Assembly (NCBI GenBank): GCA_021793595.1 | Contig: JAJYSL010000024.1 | Span: forward strand, 1-35,163 | DNA from: Acidobacteriota bacterium | Lineage (GTDB): Bacteria; Acidobacteriota; Terriglobia; Terriglobales; Acidobacteriaceae | Direction of reading: 5' to 3' | DNA: 35,163 nt | Shown: piece by piece, positions 25,697 through 34,727 of the stretch | Numbering within the stretch: the first letter of the stretch is position 1 | Layout of the letters: the number at the start of each line of letters is the position of its first letter | Program-made: the position numbers and the translations under genes | The notes under the pieces: model-generated | The model's database searches: none | What the model was told of the DNA's origin: nothing | What the model saw: the letters and a program-made list of their open reading frames with translations, nothing else

Positions 25697-26994
25697 TTGC
25701 ACGCTACACACGCCCCGCCATGGGCAACATCTGGACGGAGGAAAACAAATACCGCATGTGGCTCGAGGTCGAAGCCGCTGCCTCGGAGACCCTGGCCGAA
25801 TTCGGCATCGTTCCCCCCGAGGCGGCGCGCGCCATTCGCGCGCGCGGCAGCATTGACGTCGCCCGGATTCAGCAGATTGAGGCGGAAGTTCGCCACGACG
25901 TGATTGCCTTCACCACGGCGGTCGCCGAAAAAATTGGCCCTGAGGCGCGCTGGCTGCATTACGGCCTCACCTCAAACGACGTTGTCGATACCGCCCAGGC
26001 CCTGCAGGTGAAAGCCGCGTCCGTCATCCTTCGCGCCGACATTCTGCGATTTCTCGATGTGATGAAACGCCGCGCCCTCGAATTCCAGCACACGCCAACC
26101 GTAGGCCGCACCCACGGTGTGCACGCCGAGCCGACTACGTTCGGACTGAAACTCCTCAACTGGTATGCGGAAATGCGTAGAAATCTTCGCCGCTTCGACA
26201 TGGCTGCGGAAGATATGCGGGTTGGTAAACTTTCAGGCGCTGTCGGTACCTTCGGCCATCTGAAGCCGGAACACGAGGCCCGTATCTGCGAGCGGCTTGG
26301 CCTTACACCTGCCCCGGTGGCCACCCAGGTATTGCAGCGCGACCGTCACGCATTCTATATCGGCACGCTGGCGCTGATCACCGCTACGCTGGACAAGATT
26401 GCCGTCGAAATTCGCCATTTGCAGCGCACTGAAGTCCGCGAAGCGGAAGAATACTTTTCCGAGAAACAAAAAGGCTCGTCCGCGATGCCGCACAAGCGCA
26501 ATCCCATCACCAGCGAGCAGATCAGCGGTCTCGCCCGTGTGGTCCGCGCCAACCAGCAGGCAGCGCTGGAGAATGTCGCTCTGTGGCACGAGCGCGATAT
26601 CTCTCACTCGTCCGTCGAGCGTGTCATCCTCCCTGACTCTACTATCCTGACCGATTATTTGCTGGAGAAAACCACCCATCTGATCGATAAGCTGGTCGTA
26701 CACCCGCAACGCATGCTGCGCAACCTGGAGCTTACCGGTGGCCTAATATTTTCGGGCCAATTATTGCTTGAACTCGCCGAAGCCGGCATGTCGCGCGAGG
26801 ATGCGTATAAGGTGGTTCAGTCGCACGCCATGCGTGCGTGGCAGCAGGATTTGAATTTCCGCGAAGAAGTCGGCAGCGATCCCGCGGTAACAAAATTGCT
26901 GTCTCCGGAAAAGCTGAGCCACGCTTTTGATATGAAGCGTCAGCTGACCAATGTGGATACGATCTTCGATCGCGTCTTGAATCAGGAAGCGTAA
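25693..26994 (+). CDS. purB: Adenylosuccinate lyase PurB
   Basis: This 433-residue enzyme of the fumarase/aspartase superfamily catalyses two steps of purine synthesis (SAICAR and adenylosuccinate cleavage). The superfamily signature SSAMPHKRNP is at 262-271, the flexible catalytic loop that supplies S262/S263. H141 in GRTHGVHAEP is the second active-site residue. The start is a GTG overlapping the glutaredoxin stop. The length is normal for the Bacillus-type enzyme. ubiX follows after 17 bases. Confidence 0.96.
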   Translation: MIARYTRPAMGNIWTEENKYRMWLEVEAAASETLAEFGIVPPEAARAIRARGSIDVARIQQIEAEVRHDVIAFTTAVAEKIGPEARWLHYGLTSNDVVDTAQALQVKAASVILRADILRFLDVMKRRALEFQHTPTVGRTHGVHAEPTTFGLKLLNWYAEMRRNLRRFDMAAEDMRVGKLSGAVGTFGHLKPEHEARICERLGLTPAPVATQVLQRDRHAFYIGTLALITATLDKIAVEIRHLQRTEVREAEEYFSEKQKGSSAMPHKRNPITSEQISGLARVVRANQQAALENVALWHERDISHSSVERVILPDSTILTDYLLEKTTHLIDKLVVHPQRMLRNLELTGGLIFSGQLLLELAEAGMSREDAYKVVQSHAMRAWQQDLNFREEVGSDPAVTKLLSPEKLSHAFDMKRQLTNVDTIFDRVLNQEA

Positions 26995-27011
26995 AAGAGC
27001 AGGTCGCTCCA

Positions 27012-27617
27012 ATGCCCTCTGGGAAAACCTTGACTGTCGCGATGACCGGCGCAAGCGGCGCTATGCTGGCTCGCGAGCTGCTTTTACTGTTGGAAAAAGA
27101 CTTGCGTGTCGAGCGCATTCACTTCATCGCTTCAGAAAGTTCTTTGCGTGTCCTGGCCGAGGAACTTGAGATCAGCGGCCGCAACGGCCTCATCGCAAAA
27201 TTCCTCGGCGTACCCAGCGAGAAAATCATCCAGCACGCGCCTGGCGATATTGGCGCACCTATTGCAAGCGGCAGCTATCCCTGCGATGGGATGATCGTTA
27301 TTCCCTGTAGCATGGGCACGCTCGCAACCATTGCTAATGGATTGGCTGACAATCTCATCGCTCGCGCCGCTGATGTCTGCCTAAAGGAACGCCGGGCGCT
27401 CATTCTTTGCGTCCGTGAGACTCCGCTCAACAAGATACACCTTCGCAATATGCAGCTGGCGGCCGATGCGGGCGCGACCATCTTCCCCGTCATTCCCGTT
27501 TTCTACAACCATCCAGTGGACACGTTGGAGATGGCCGGTCAATTTGTTTGCCGCGTGCTGGCACACATCGGCCTTCCGCACGACTCTGCATATCAGTGGA
27601 CGGGCAAATCCAAATAA
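27012..27617 (+). CDS. ubiX: Flavin prenyltransferase UbiX
   Basis: This 201-residue enzyme joins dimethylallyl phosphate to FMN to make prenylated FMN, the cofactor of UbiD decarboxylases. It has the N-terminal flavin-binding MTGASGAM, then PIASGSYPCDGMIVIPCSMGTLATIANGLADNLIARAADV-type sequence and RALILCVRETPLNKIHLRNM, all typical of UbiX. The partner UbiD is not in the window. It follows purB on the same strand and converges on the hydrolase gene with a 15-base gap. Confidence 0.95.
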   Translation: MPSGKTLTVAMTGASGAMLARELLLLLEKDLRVERIHFIASESSLRVLAEELEISGRNGLIAKFLGVPSEKIIQHAPGDIGAPIASGSYPCDGMIVIPCSMGTLATIANGLADNLIARAADVCLKERRALILCVRETPLNKIHLRNMQLAADAGATIFPVIPVFYNHPVDTLEMAGQFVCRVLAHIGLPHDSAYQWTGKSK

Positions 27618-27632
27618 CCGCGTAGCAGTTGG

Positions 27633-28631
27633 TCAGTAGTGAAATTCTCCGCCTGCCATCCGCGGCTGGCTCCGCAGAAAACCCATCACTCGCGGCACCA
27701 TGCGGTCAGCGCAGGTTGCCGGCCCCATGTGCCCACACCCCGCATATAGCTCCAGCACAGATTGCGGAATGGAATCGTGCATTTGATGCCCGACGCTGGG
27801 CGGAATCAGCTCGTCCTGTTGCCCCCACATCAGCAAGACCGGCATCTGCAGCTGGCTCAGTCTTCCCGCGAAATCGCCTTCTTCGCGCAACAGCGACTCC
27901 AGCGTCCGGTGCACCACCGTGCGGTTGCGTTGCATGGTGCGCAGCAGATCGCGCTGCACAAATCCTGGAATGTAGTAATGACGCGCCATCAGCACCATTT
28001 CCAGGCGCTCCAACTGCGGTACAGTGTTCGGTTCCAGAATATCCGGCGTAAGATCGGTCTCGAATTTCAACCCGGCGCTATCCATCGCCACCAATCGATT
28101 TACCCGCTCCGGATGCTGCAGGGCAAATTCCAATGCCACCCATCCGCCCATCGACCAGCCCATCACGTCCGTTTTCTCTACATGTATGGCGCTCAAAAAT
28201 CCCTGAACCAGATCGACCTGCTGTCCGATCGTATACGCAATGTTGGGCCGATCCGTCCGCCCGCATCCCAGCAGGTCAATGGCATAAACACGAAAGCCAT
28301 TCTTGGCATACGCCGGCATCTCCGCCGTCCAGTCTTCGCTGCGAGCGCCCAGGCCATGAATTAACAGCAATGGAGTTCCATGGCCGCCGACAAAATAGTG
28401 CACGCCATAAGGCCCGACATGAACATACTTGCTATGAAATCCAGCGAGCCGGAGGCGCGCATCCACGGCCTGATTGATCATCCACACGGGATGGCGATAA
28501 AACACCACACTCAAAATGATGTCAATCACCATCACGATCAGCACGAATACCGTGGCGATACGCTTCAGGGTCGCGTAGACAGGCGACGGCAACGCAGCAC
28601 GCGGCGGAGTTGGTGGGCTAGTAACCGCCAT
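27633..28631 (-). CDS. Membrane-anchored alpha/beta hydrolase
   Basis: This 332-residue protein has an N-terminal membrane span (about 25-45) and an alpha/beta hydrolase domain. The triad is visible: nucleophile S160 in MGWSMGGW, acid D273 in GQQDELIP and H301 in GCGHMGP. The oxyanion region is LLLIHGLGARSEDW. The layout matches carboxylic ester or acyl hydrolases, but the substrate cannot be read. It stands alone; 198 bases upstream, up to the tRNA gene, contain no gene. Confidence 0.9.
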   Translation of the reverse strand: MAVTSPPTPPRAALPSPVYATLKRIATVFVLIVMVIDIILSVVFYRHPVWMINQAVDARLRLAGFHSKYVHVGPYGVHYFVGGHGTPLLLIHGLGARSEDWTAEMPAYAKNGFRVYAIDLLGCGRTDRPNIAYTIGQQVDLVQGFLSAIHVEKTDVMGWSMGGWVALEFALQHPERVNRLVAMDSAGLKFETDLTPDILEPNTVPQLERLEMVLMARHYYIPGFVQRDLLRTMQRNRTVVHRTLESLLREEGDFAGRLSQLQMPVLLMWGQQDELIPPSVGHQMHDSIPQSVLELYAGCGHMGPATCADRMVPRVMGFLRSQPRMAGGEFHY

Positions 28632-28829
28632 GATTTACCAGTTGAATAAAAATCAATTCATTTTCCGCAACTCGGATCGGCGCGACGCATCTTCATTTGC
28701 TACGCTTTTGCGCGCAGCCGTGTGTCCGTACTATTTATGCGCAATTGCGCTCACGACGCCTCACCATAGCTAACTGACAAAAGGAAGATTTCCGGCGGTC
28801 CGGGTGAAAAGCGATGACCGCAAAAGATT

Positions 28830-28903
28830 TGGCTGCCCCTCAGGGATTCGAACCCCAATATGCTGCTCCAGAGGCAGCTGTCCTACCATTGAACGAAGGG
28901 GCA
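28830..28903 (-). tRNA. tRNA-Gln (anticodon CUG)
   Basis: This is a 74-base cloverleaf read on the minus strand. The acceptor stem TGCCCCT pairs fully with AGGGGCA. The D stem GTTC/GGAC holds loop AATGGTA. The anticodon stem GCTGC/GCAGC holds the loop CTCTGGA, giving anticodon CTG for CAG codons. The T stem TGGGG/CCCTG (two G-T pairs) holds loop TTCGAAT. G73 and CCA are encoded. It is an isolated single tRNA gene with its own promoter. Confidence 0.96.
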
Positions 28904-28938
28904 ATGCAGAGACGCGCGCAGAAAAAGCGTCCTTACTG

Positions 28939-28967
28939 AATATATTGCCCGAGCGCTTTTCGGTCAA
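28939..28967 (-). promoter_or_regulatory. Sigma70-type promoter of tRNA-Gln
   Basis: Read on the minus strand, TTGACC (28962-28967) and TATATT (28939-28944) are separated by 17 bases, the ideal sigma70 spacing. Transcription would start near 28932, about 30 bases before the tRNA. Confidence 0.8.
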
Positions 28968-29011
28968 TCGCTTGATCCCAGCGATGCGAATCTTCGCAGT
29001 AGCGATGGGCA

Positions 29012-31591
29012 CTACTCTTCGCGCAGCACCTCGAGTGGTTTCTGTTGCAGAATGCGATACGACACCAGCCATCCGGTCACGCTGGCCAGAATCGACGCCG
29101 CGACCATGGCACCAACTGAAATTCCCAAATTCGGATGAAAACTGACATCCAGACGGTGCAGCAGCACACTCGACAGCGCCAGCGCACACAAGACGCCTGC
29201 AAGTCCGGCAACGCCACCCAGCATCAGAAATTCGATACTCAGCATGCGGATCACCTGCGAACGCAAAGCGCCAAGCGACTTCAAGATCGCAACCTCTCGC
29301 ACGCGTTGAAATCGTGTGGCAGTCACACTCGATGCCAGGATAATTCCACCCGCTAGCAAAACAAATCCGGCCACGAATCTTAGGATCGTGGCAATCTGGT
29401 CGACCACCCTGCGCACCACCTCCAGCACATCCGCCATGTTAATTACGGTCACCGTAGGATAAGCCGCAAACAGACTCTTCTCCACCTCACCGACGCGCAT
29501 CGGATCCGCATGGAACGCGCCATACCAAACCACGGCCTGTTCCGTCAGCACACGGCTCGGCAAGATGAACTGACTCCGACCGTATATGTGATCGCCATCG
29601 GCGCGCACAATTGCAACTACGGCAGCGACAAATGTCTTTTCTCCCGTCGCGAATCCGATTGTGGAGCCTAGCTTCAGGTGCAATGCTTTCGCCGTCGACT
29701 CGCTGACGGCTACCTGGGGTGTGTCACTCGGCTTCTTCCACCAGTGTCCGTCCACAATCTTTTCACCTGCAGGCGGCGTGTCCGCCCAAGTCAGAGAGGT
29801 TGATCGCAGCATCCGCTTGGGATAATGCTGAATACGCAATTGATTCGTCGGTACTCCATTCAGCGACGTAATGCGCGCCGCAACAATCGGGATCGTCTCC
29901 ACGCCGCCTTTCACGGCTGGTTGCGCGGCGACCAACTTCTCAACTCCCGCCAATTCATCCGCGCCAACATCCACTAGAAACACATTCGGCAGGTTCGCCG
30001 ATCCGCTGTTCATCTGCAGGTCCTGGACGATGGCATGCTGAACAAAATAGATCGTCATCATCAGCATCACACCCAGTCCCAGCGCGGTCAGGACGGCCGC
30101 CGACTGGTTCCCTGGCCGCTGCAGATTCACAAGCCCCTGGCGCACCATGGGACTGAATCGCCTGCGCTGCCATTGCATCATCCATCGCACCGTCGCCAGC
30201 AGTCCGGAAGCAGCCAGCAAAAGGACGACCAGCACTACCAGGAGTCCGCCGGCAAACCACTCGCCCACCATCGTCGACTCTGTCAGAGTGCTGGCGATCG
30301 CAGCCAGTCCAATCAGGATGATCGCGATTGAACCCAACTGCACCGGATCGCGCGGAAAAATATTCGCCAGATGCGTTCCCTGCTCCTGCTCGACATTTCG
30401 CCGCAGAATACGCAGCGGACGAAAACTGCGAATCTCCAACAGCGGCGGCAGCGTGAACAGCAACGTTGTCAACACCCCGGTGCACAATCCAATCAGCACG
30501 GGCGAGAACGCGAGTTTCCCCTGGACCGGCAACGATACCAGCCGATCCAGCAACACTGGAAATGAGCGCGCCACGCCAAAGCCTGCCACCACCCCCAGCA
30601 ACGCCCCCACCACCCCGAGGAACAGCGTCTGCAGCAGATAAATGCGCATCACCTGAGAAGAACGCGCGCCCAACGCTTTCATAATCGCGATGGTTTCCAG
30701 TCGCTGCTGCAGATGCGCGTGCATCGCCATCGCCACGCCAATCGCGCTCAACACCATTGTTACCAGGCTGACCAGCGTCAGCATGGCTGTCGAGCGCTCG
30801 AGGCCATGCGCCAGCGCCGGATTGGCTTCGCGATAATCCGTCACCTGCGCTTCCGGCAATATCTCTTCTACCTGTTTGCGAAGGATAGAAATGTCCATGC
30901 TATGCTGAGCCGCCTGTGGCGATAGACGAAACAACATGCGCTCCGATGCCCGACTGCCGCGACGAACCAGTCCGGTCGAAGGCAACACTGACTGAGTGAG
31001 CATGACGCGCGGGCCAATACTAAACGACGAGGAAATTCTGTCCGGCTCCGATCGCAGCACATCGGCAATGGTGAAGTATTTGTTCCCTACGTGCAGCGTG
31101 TCGCCTACATGCGAGTGATCGCGCAGCAAAAACTCCTCGCTTACTACAGCGGTATTGTCGTGAAGCATGTCGCGCAACGGCTTGCCGGATGCCAACACCA
31201 CGGCGCCGTAATACGGATACTTTGCCGGATCGACCGCTTTCAACGACACCAGCACAGGATCGGGACTCGTTGAGGTTGTCGCCATCGACACCGTCTCCGT
31301 CACCAGGGTGTGGTCAACTCCGCGCGATTGTAGCCGATCGAGATCAGCCAATTGCTCCTCAGTGTAGGGATGAAAATCTTTCGCCGACAGATCCGCAGCC
31401 ATCAGGGTGCGCGCCTGCGCCAGCAGTGTTCGCTGGAAGATAAGGCTAAAGCTGCGCACCCCAGTTAAAGATCCCACTCCCAACGCAACAGCAATCACAA
31501 CAAACGTGAACTTGATCCAGGAAGCGTGCAGATCGCGCCACGCAATTTTCCACGCCGTGCCCCAGGCCAATCCTCCAGCAGAATCCTTCAT
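29012..31591 (-). CDS. ybbP: ABC transporter permease, YbbP-like
   Basis: This 859-residue inner-membrane permease has two FtsX-type halves, about ten membrane spans in total and a large periplasmic domain in each half. The first span is residues 25-47 (FTFVVIAVALGVGS). A conserved cytoplasmic stretch ETIAIMKALGARSSQVMRIY, and later AILKSLGALRSQVIRML, are the coupling helices typical of MacB/LolC-type permeases. Size, duplicated plan and gene order match E. coli YbbP (804 residues). I chose the ATG overlapping the ATPase stop (ATGA). It should work with YbbA and the periplasmic TesA-like hydrolase. Confidence 0.9.
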   Translation of the reverse strand: MKDSAGGLAWGTAWKIAWRDLHASWIKFTFVVIAVALGVGSLTGVRSFSLIFQRTLLAQARTLMAADLSAKDFHPYTEEQLADLDRLQSRGVDHTLVTETVSMATTSTSPDPVLVSLKAVDPAKYPYYGAVVLASGKPLRDMLHDNTAVVSEEFLLRDHSHVGDTLHVGNKYFTIADVLRSEPDRISSSFSIGPRVMLTQSVLPSTGLVRRGSRASERMLFRLSPQAAQHSMDISILRKQVEEILPEAQVTDYREANPALAHGLERSTAMLTLVSLVTMVLSAIGVAMAMHAHLQQRLETIAIMKALGARSSQVMRIYLLQTLFLGVVGALLGVVAGFGVARSFPVLLDRLVSLPVQGKLAFSPVLIGLCTGVLTTLLFTLPPLLEIRSFRPLRILRRNVEQEQGTHLANIFPRDPVQLGSIAIILIGLAAIASTLTESTMVGEWFAGGLLVVLVVLLLAASGLLATVRWMMQWQRRRFSPMVRQGLVNLQRPGNQSAAVLTALGLGVMLMMTIYFVQHAIVQDLQMNSGSANLPNVFLVDVGADELAGVEKLVAAQPAVKGGVETIPIVAARITSLNGVPTNQLRIQHYPKRMLRSTSLTWADTPPAGEKIVDGHWWKKPSDTPQVAVSESTAKALHLKLGSTIGFATGEKTFVAAVVAIVRADGDHIYGRSQFILPSRVLTEQAVVWYGAFHADPMRVGEVEKSLFAAYPTVTVINMADVLEVVRRVVDQIATILRFVAGFVLLAGGIILASSVTATRFQRVREVAILKSLGALRSQVIRMLSIEFLMLGGVAGLAGVLCALALSSVLLHRLDVSFHPNLGISVGAMVAASILASVTGWLVSYRILQQKPLEVLREE

Positions 31592-32313
31592 GCATCGGCT
31601 CCAACATCCTGCCTGACGGGCTGGCACAATTCATCCGCCTCAATCCGTCCATCCCGCAACAGAATTTTGCGTTCCGCATGGGCCGCCAGGCTGGCATCGT
31701 GCGTCACTAGGACCAAAGTGGTTCCCTCCCGGCGATTCAATTCCAGCAGCAATTCCATCACGCGCGCACCAGTCGCGGAATCCAGATTTCCTGTCGGTTC
31801 ATCTGCCAGAATCACAGGAGGCCGCAACATGAACGCCCGCGCCAGCGCAACTCGCTGCTGCTCTCCGCCGGAAAGCTGGACCGGATAGTGATGCATTCGT
31901 TCCGCCAGTCCGACGCTTGCCAGCAGTTCCTGCGCCCGTGGCTTTCCGTCGTCCGAGGCATGCAGTTCATGCGGCAGCAAAACATTTTCCAGCGCCGTCA
32001 GCGTAGGGATCAATTGATAGGATTGAAAAACAAAACCAAGCTTGGTCGCGCGAATCTGCGCCAGCGCATCCTCGCTCAGATGACTGATTTCTTCTCCGTC
32101 AATTGTGACCGTGCCGCCAGTGGGCGCATCCAAACCAGCAAGCAGCCCCAAGAGCGTGCTTTTCCCGCTGCCGGAAGCACCCATGATCACGACGAATTGA
32201 CGCGGCGGAATGCTGAGGTCGATTCCCTTCAGAATTTCCAGAGATGTCGATCCACTGCGCAAATGTTTTTTCAATCCGCGGACTGCGATGATAGCGTGAG
32301 TTTTAGAGGGCAT
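31588..32313 (-). CDS. ybbA: ABC transporter ATPase, YbbA-like
   Basis: This 241-residue ATPase of the MacB/LolD clade has Walker A GASGSGKS (45-52), the signature LSGGEQQR and Walker B VILADEPTGNLDS. It couples ATP hydrolysis to conformational change in the YbbP permease. I chose the ATG at 32313 because it begins the ordinary LolD-like domain (residue 10 of the ABC fold follows). The frame is open upstream, but that is the antisense of tesA. No Shine-Dalgarno precedes it, and it starts only 17 bases from the opposite tesA start. Confidence 0.92.
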   Translation of the reverse strand: MPSKTHAIIAVRGLKKHLRSGSTSLEILKGIDLSIPPRQFVVIMGASGSGKSTLLGLLAGLDAPTGGTVTIDGEEISHLSEDALAQIRATKLGFVFQSYQLIPTLTALENVLLPHELHASDDGKPRAQELLASVGLAERMHHYPVQLSGGEQQRVALARAFMLRPPVILADEPTGNLDSATGARVMELLLELNRREGTTLVLVTHDASLAAHAERKILLRDGRIEADELCQPVRQDVGADA

Positions 32314-32330
32314 GGACGAGTGTGGTGTTG

Positions 32331-33080
32331 ATGAAACCCGGTTTGAAAACAATTTTCTCTTCTGTCTTGATGATCGCATGGCTTCTCGGTTGCAGTGGGT
32401 CGAACTCGCAACCAAAACCGGCCACTTCCACTGAATCAACACTTGCTCCGGCACCGCTTCCCTCACCGCCGCAACCGTCTGTGCCGGATGACTCGTCGCT
32501 CCCCACCATCGTCGCCTTTGGCGACAGCCTCACCGCGGGTCTTGGCGTCGGCCACGACGAGAGCTATCCTGCCGATCTGCAACGCGATCTGGACGCTCGC
32601 GGATATCGCTATCGCGTCGTCAATCTTGGCATCAGCGGCAACACTACAAAAGACGGTGTCCTTCGCATTCCGGAAGTCCTCCAGTATCATCCGTCCGTCG
32701 TCATCGTTGCCTTCGGCGGCAATGACGGTCTGCGCGGGCTCCCCATCCAGGATACGGAGAAGAACCTCTTCGCCATCATTTCAGCTATGCGGGATGCGCA
32801 TGCCAAGGTGATCCTCGGCGGAATCACCCTGCCGCCGAACTATGGCAGCGACTACATCGCCAAGTTCAACGCGATCTACGTCAAAGCATCAAAGCAGTAT
32901 CACGTGCCGCTGCTGCCCTTCATGTTGAAGGGGGTCTATGACGTACCCGGCTCCATGCAGGACGACGGCATCCATCCCACCGCGCAGGGTTGCAAGCAGG
33001 TGGCGAAGAATTTTCTGCCGTTGCTGTCCCCGATGCTGCAGAAACCCACGCACGATCACAACAAAGCGCACGCACACTAA
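32331..33080 (+). CDS. tesA: TesA-like SGNH/GDSL esterase, predicted lipoprotein
   Basis: This 249-residue protein has a lipoprotein signal (LLGC, C21), a Pro/Ser/Thr-rich linker to about residue 55, then an SGNH hydrolase domain. Block I FGDSLTAG (S66), block II GISGNT (G103), block III GGND (N131) and block V DGIHPT (D212, H215) are all present. It matches E. coli TesA, a periplasmic thioesterase/arylesterase/lysophospholipase. E. coli TesA is a soluble periplasmic protein, so a lipoprotein form is unusual. GTG at 32322 is an alternative start. The stop overlaps that of truB. Confidence 0.92.
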   Translation: MKPGLKTIFSSVLMIAWLLGCSGSNSQPKPATSTESTLAPAPLPSPPQPSVPDDSSLPTIVAFGDSLTAGLGVGHDESYPADLQRDLDARGYRYRVVNLGISGNTTKDGVLRIPEVLQYHPSVVIVAFGGNDGLRGLPIQDTEKNLFAIISAMRDAHAKVILGGITLPPNYGSDYIAKFNAIYVKASKQYHVPLLPFMLKGVYDVPGSMQDDGIHPTAQGCKQVAKNFLPLLSPMLQKPTHDHNKAHAH

Positions 33081-33952
33081 CCCAGCACAGCCATCGGTTG
33101 CATCAGCGTTCCGGCAATGCGGCGGCCAATGGCAAACAGAGCACGCTGGTCGATAAATATCTTGACGAACGGTGCATTGGAATATTCCGGCAAATTGCAT
33201 GCCATTCCGTTCTTCAGCCGCGTCGCGGTATTTTCCTCCACCGTCACCGACGGCATCTGCGGCAGCACGCAGCGCGGATGCGGCAGTCGCTCCACTAGAG
33301 AATCCTCTTTCTGCCATGCGGCAATCTCCTCCAGCGTCGCCGCCTGCTCCAGCGTAAATTCTCCTGCCTGCACACGACACAGGCTTCGCAGATGCGCGCC
33401 GCATCCCGCCAACTGTCCCATCTCATGCGCGATTGAGCGAATGTAGCTTCCTGAAGAAACTTCTACAGTGAACGGAGCGTTCGGCGCTTCGTAGTCAGGA
33501 ATTTCGAGTTGACGAACCTCAATTCGAACCGGACGCAGCGCCACCGGCTTACCTTGTCGCGCCAGCTTATACGAGGGAACACCCTGTGATTTTTTGGCGG
33601 AATACGGCGGCGGAATCTGATCGATCTCGCCTCTAAACTTCTCCGCAAGCCTGCGGATTTCTTCCAGCGTCAAGACTGGATCGACGAACTCACCTACAGC
33701 TTCGCCATCGGCATCGTACGTATCCGTCGCAAAACCGAATCGAATGATTCCGGTGTAGCGCTTGCTGTCTTGTTTGAAGAACTGTGCCAGCCGAGTGAAG
33801 CGTCCCAGCAATAGCGGCAACACTCCGGTTGCCATGGGATCGAGTGTGCCCAAGTGACCCACTGACGATTCTCCCGTCAGTTTGCGCACCGTCGCCACCA
33901 CGTCGTGAGACGTCATCCCTGCCGGCTTGTTGACGATTAAGAGACCATTCAT
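33077..33952 (-). CDS. truB: tRNA pseudouridine-55 synthase TruB
   Basis: This 291-residue enzyme makes the pseudouridine 55 of the T loop. The catalytic aspartate is D38 in HLGTLDPMATGVLPL, and the N-terminal NKPAGMTSHDVV is typical. A C-terminal PUA-like segment is shorter but present (QMPSVTVEENTATRLKNG region). The start at 33952 has no clear Shine-Dalgarno. It lies 97 bases after folE in the same direction and converges on tesA with a four-base shared CTAA. Confidence 0.95.
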   Translation of the reverse strand: MNGLLIVNKPAGMTSHDVVATVRKLTGESSVGHLGTLDPMATGVLPLLLGRFTRLAQFFKQDSKRYTGIIRFGFATDTYDADGEAVGEFVDPVLTLEEIRRLAEKFRGEIDQIPPPYSAKKSQGVPSYKLARQGKPVALRPVRIEVRQLEIPDYEAPNAPFTVEVSSGSYIRSIAHEMGQLAGCGAHLRSLCRVQAGEFTLEQAATLEEIAAWQKEDSLVERLPHPRCVLPQMPSVTVEENTATRLKNGMACNLPEYSNAPFVKIFIDQRALFAIGRRIAGTLMQPMAVLG

Positions 33953-34049
33953 AAGTTGGATATAGAACGACGATGGAAGTTATCGCCTGCGCGCATGTAG
34001 AAACGTGTACAGAGAAATGGCCGCCACACAATGCAGCGAAAAAGCTGCT

Positions 34050-34667
34050 TTAGATTCCGTTCTCCCCGCGTCCATGCACAAGCGACAGGAACTCGTGGCG
34101 CGTTTGCTGGTTGCTGCGAAATGCCCCCAACATGGCGGAGGTCACCGTGGAAGAGTGCTGCTTCTCCACCCCGCGCATCATCATGCACAAATGGCGCGCT
34201 TCTATCACGACTCCCACGCCTTGCGGCTGAATCTCATTCTGAATCGCATCGGCAATCTCGCGTGTCAGCCGTTCCTGCACCTGCAGCCGGCGAGCATACA
34301 CGTCCACGAGCCGTGGAATCTTGCTGAGACCGATCACCTTGCCATTGGGAATATAGGCGACGTGTACCCTTCCAAAAAACGGCAGCATGTGATGCTCGCA
34401 CAACGAGAAGACTTCCACATCTTTCACAATCACCATCTCGTCGTAGTCCACGTCGAACATGGCGCCGCGCAGAATCTCGCCGGCATCCTGCTGATAGCCC
34501 TTGGTCAGAAACTCCATCGCCTTCTGCGCGCGCTCCGGCGTGCGCAACAAACCGTCGCGCGCAGGATCCTCGCCAAACCTGGCGATCAATTCCCGGTAAA
34601 GATCCGCTGTAGAAAACTCTGCTAACGCATTCTCTGTGGATCCCTCTACCCATACTGACTTTGCCAT
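34050..34667 (-). CDS. folE: GTP cyclohydrolase I (FolE, type IA)
   Basis: This 205-residue zinc enzyme turns GTP into 7,8-dihydroneopterin triphosphate. Zinc ligands C90, H93 and C161 are in [12 protein letters not shown] and [10 protein letters not shown]. The ATG at 34667 is chosen over two upstream ATGs because AAAGG precedes it by seven bases and because the upstream residues are not family-like. PTPS is 60 bases upstream on the same strand, so the two first steps of pterin or biopterin synthesis are together. Confidence 0.96.
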   Translation of the reverse strand: MAKSVWVEGSTENALAEFSTADLYRELIARFGEDPARDGLLRTPERAQKAMEFLTKGYQQDAGEILRGAMFDVDYDEMVIVKDVEVFSLCEHHMLPFFGRVHVAYIPNGKVIGLSKIPRLVDVYARRLQVQERLTREIADAIQNEIQPQGVGVVIEARHLCMMMRGVEKQHSSTVTSAMLGAFRSNQQTRHEFLSLVHGRGENGI

Positions 34668-34727
34668 CGAACAACCTTTCATCTCACCCACGCGAAATTC
34701 TTACTGTCTTGCCGCGCACTCGCCAGT

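Noticed and set aside
28780..28829. Possible terminator after tRNA-Gln (GCGGTCATCGCTTTT)
   Set aside because: Only three pairs can form before the T-run; too weak to call.
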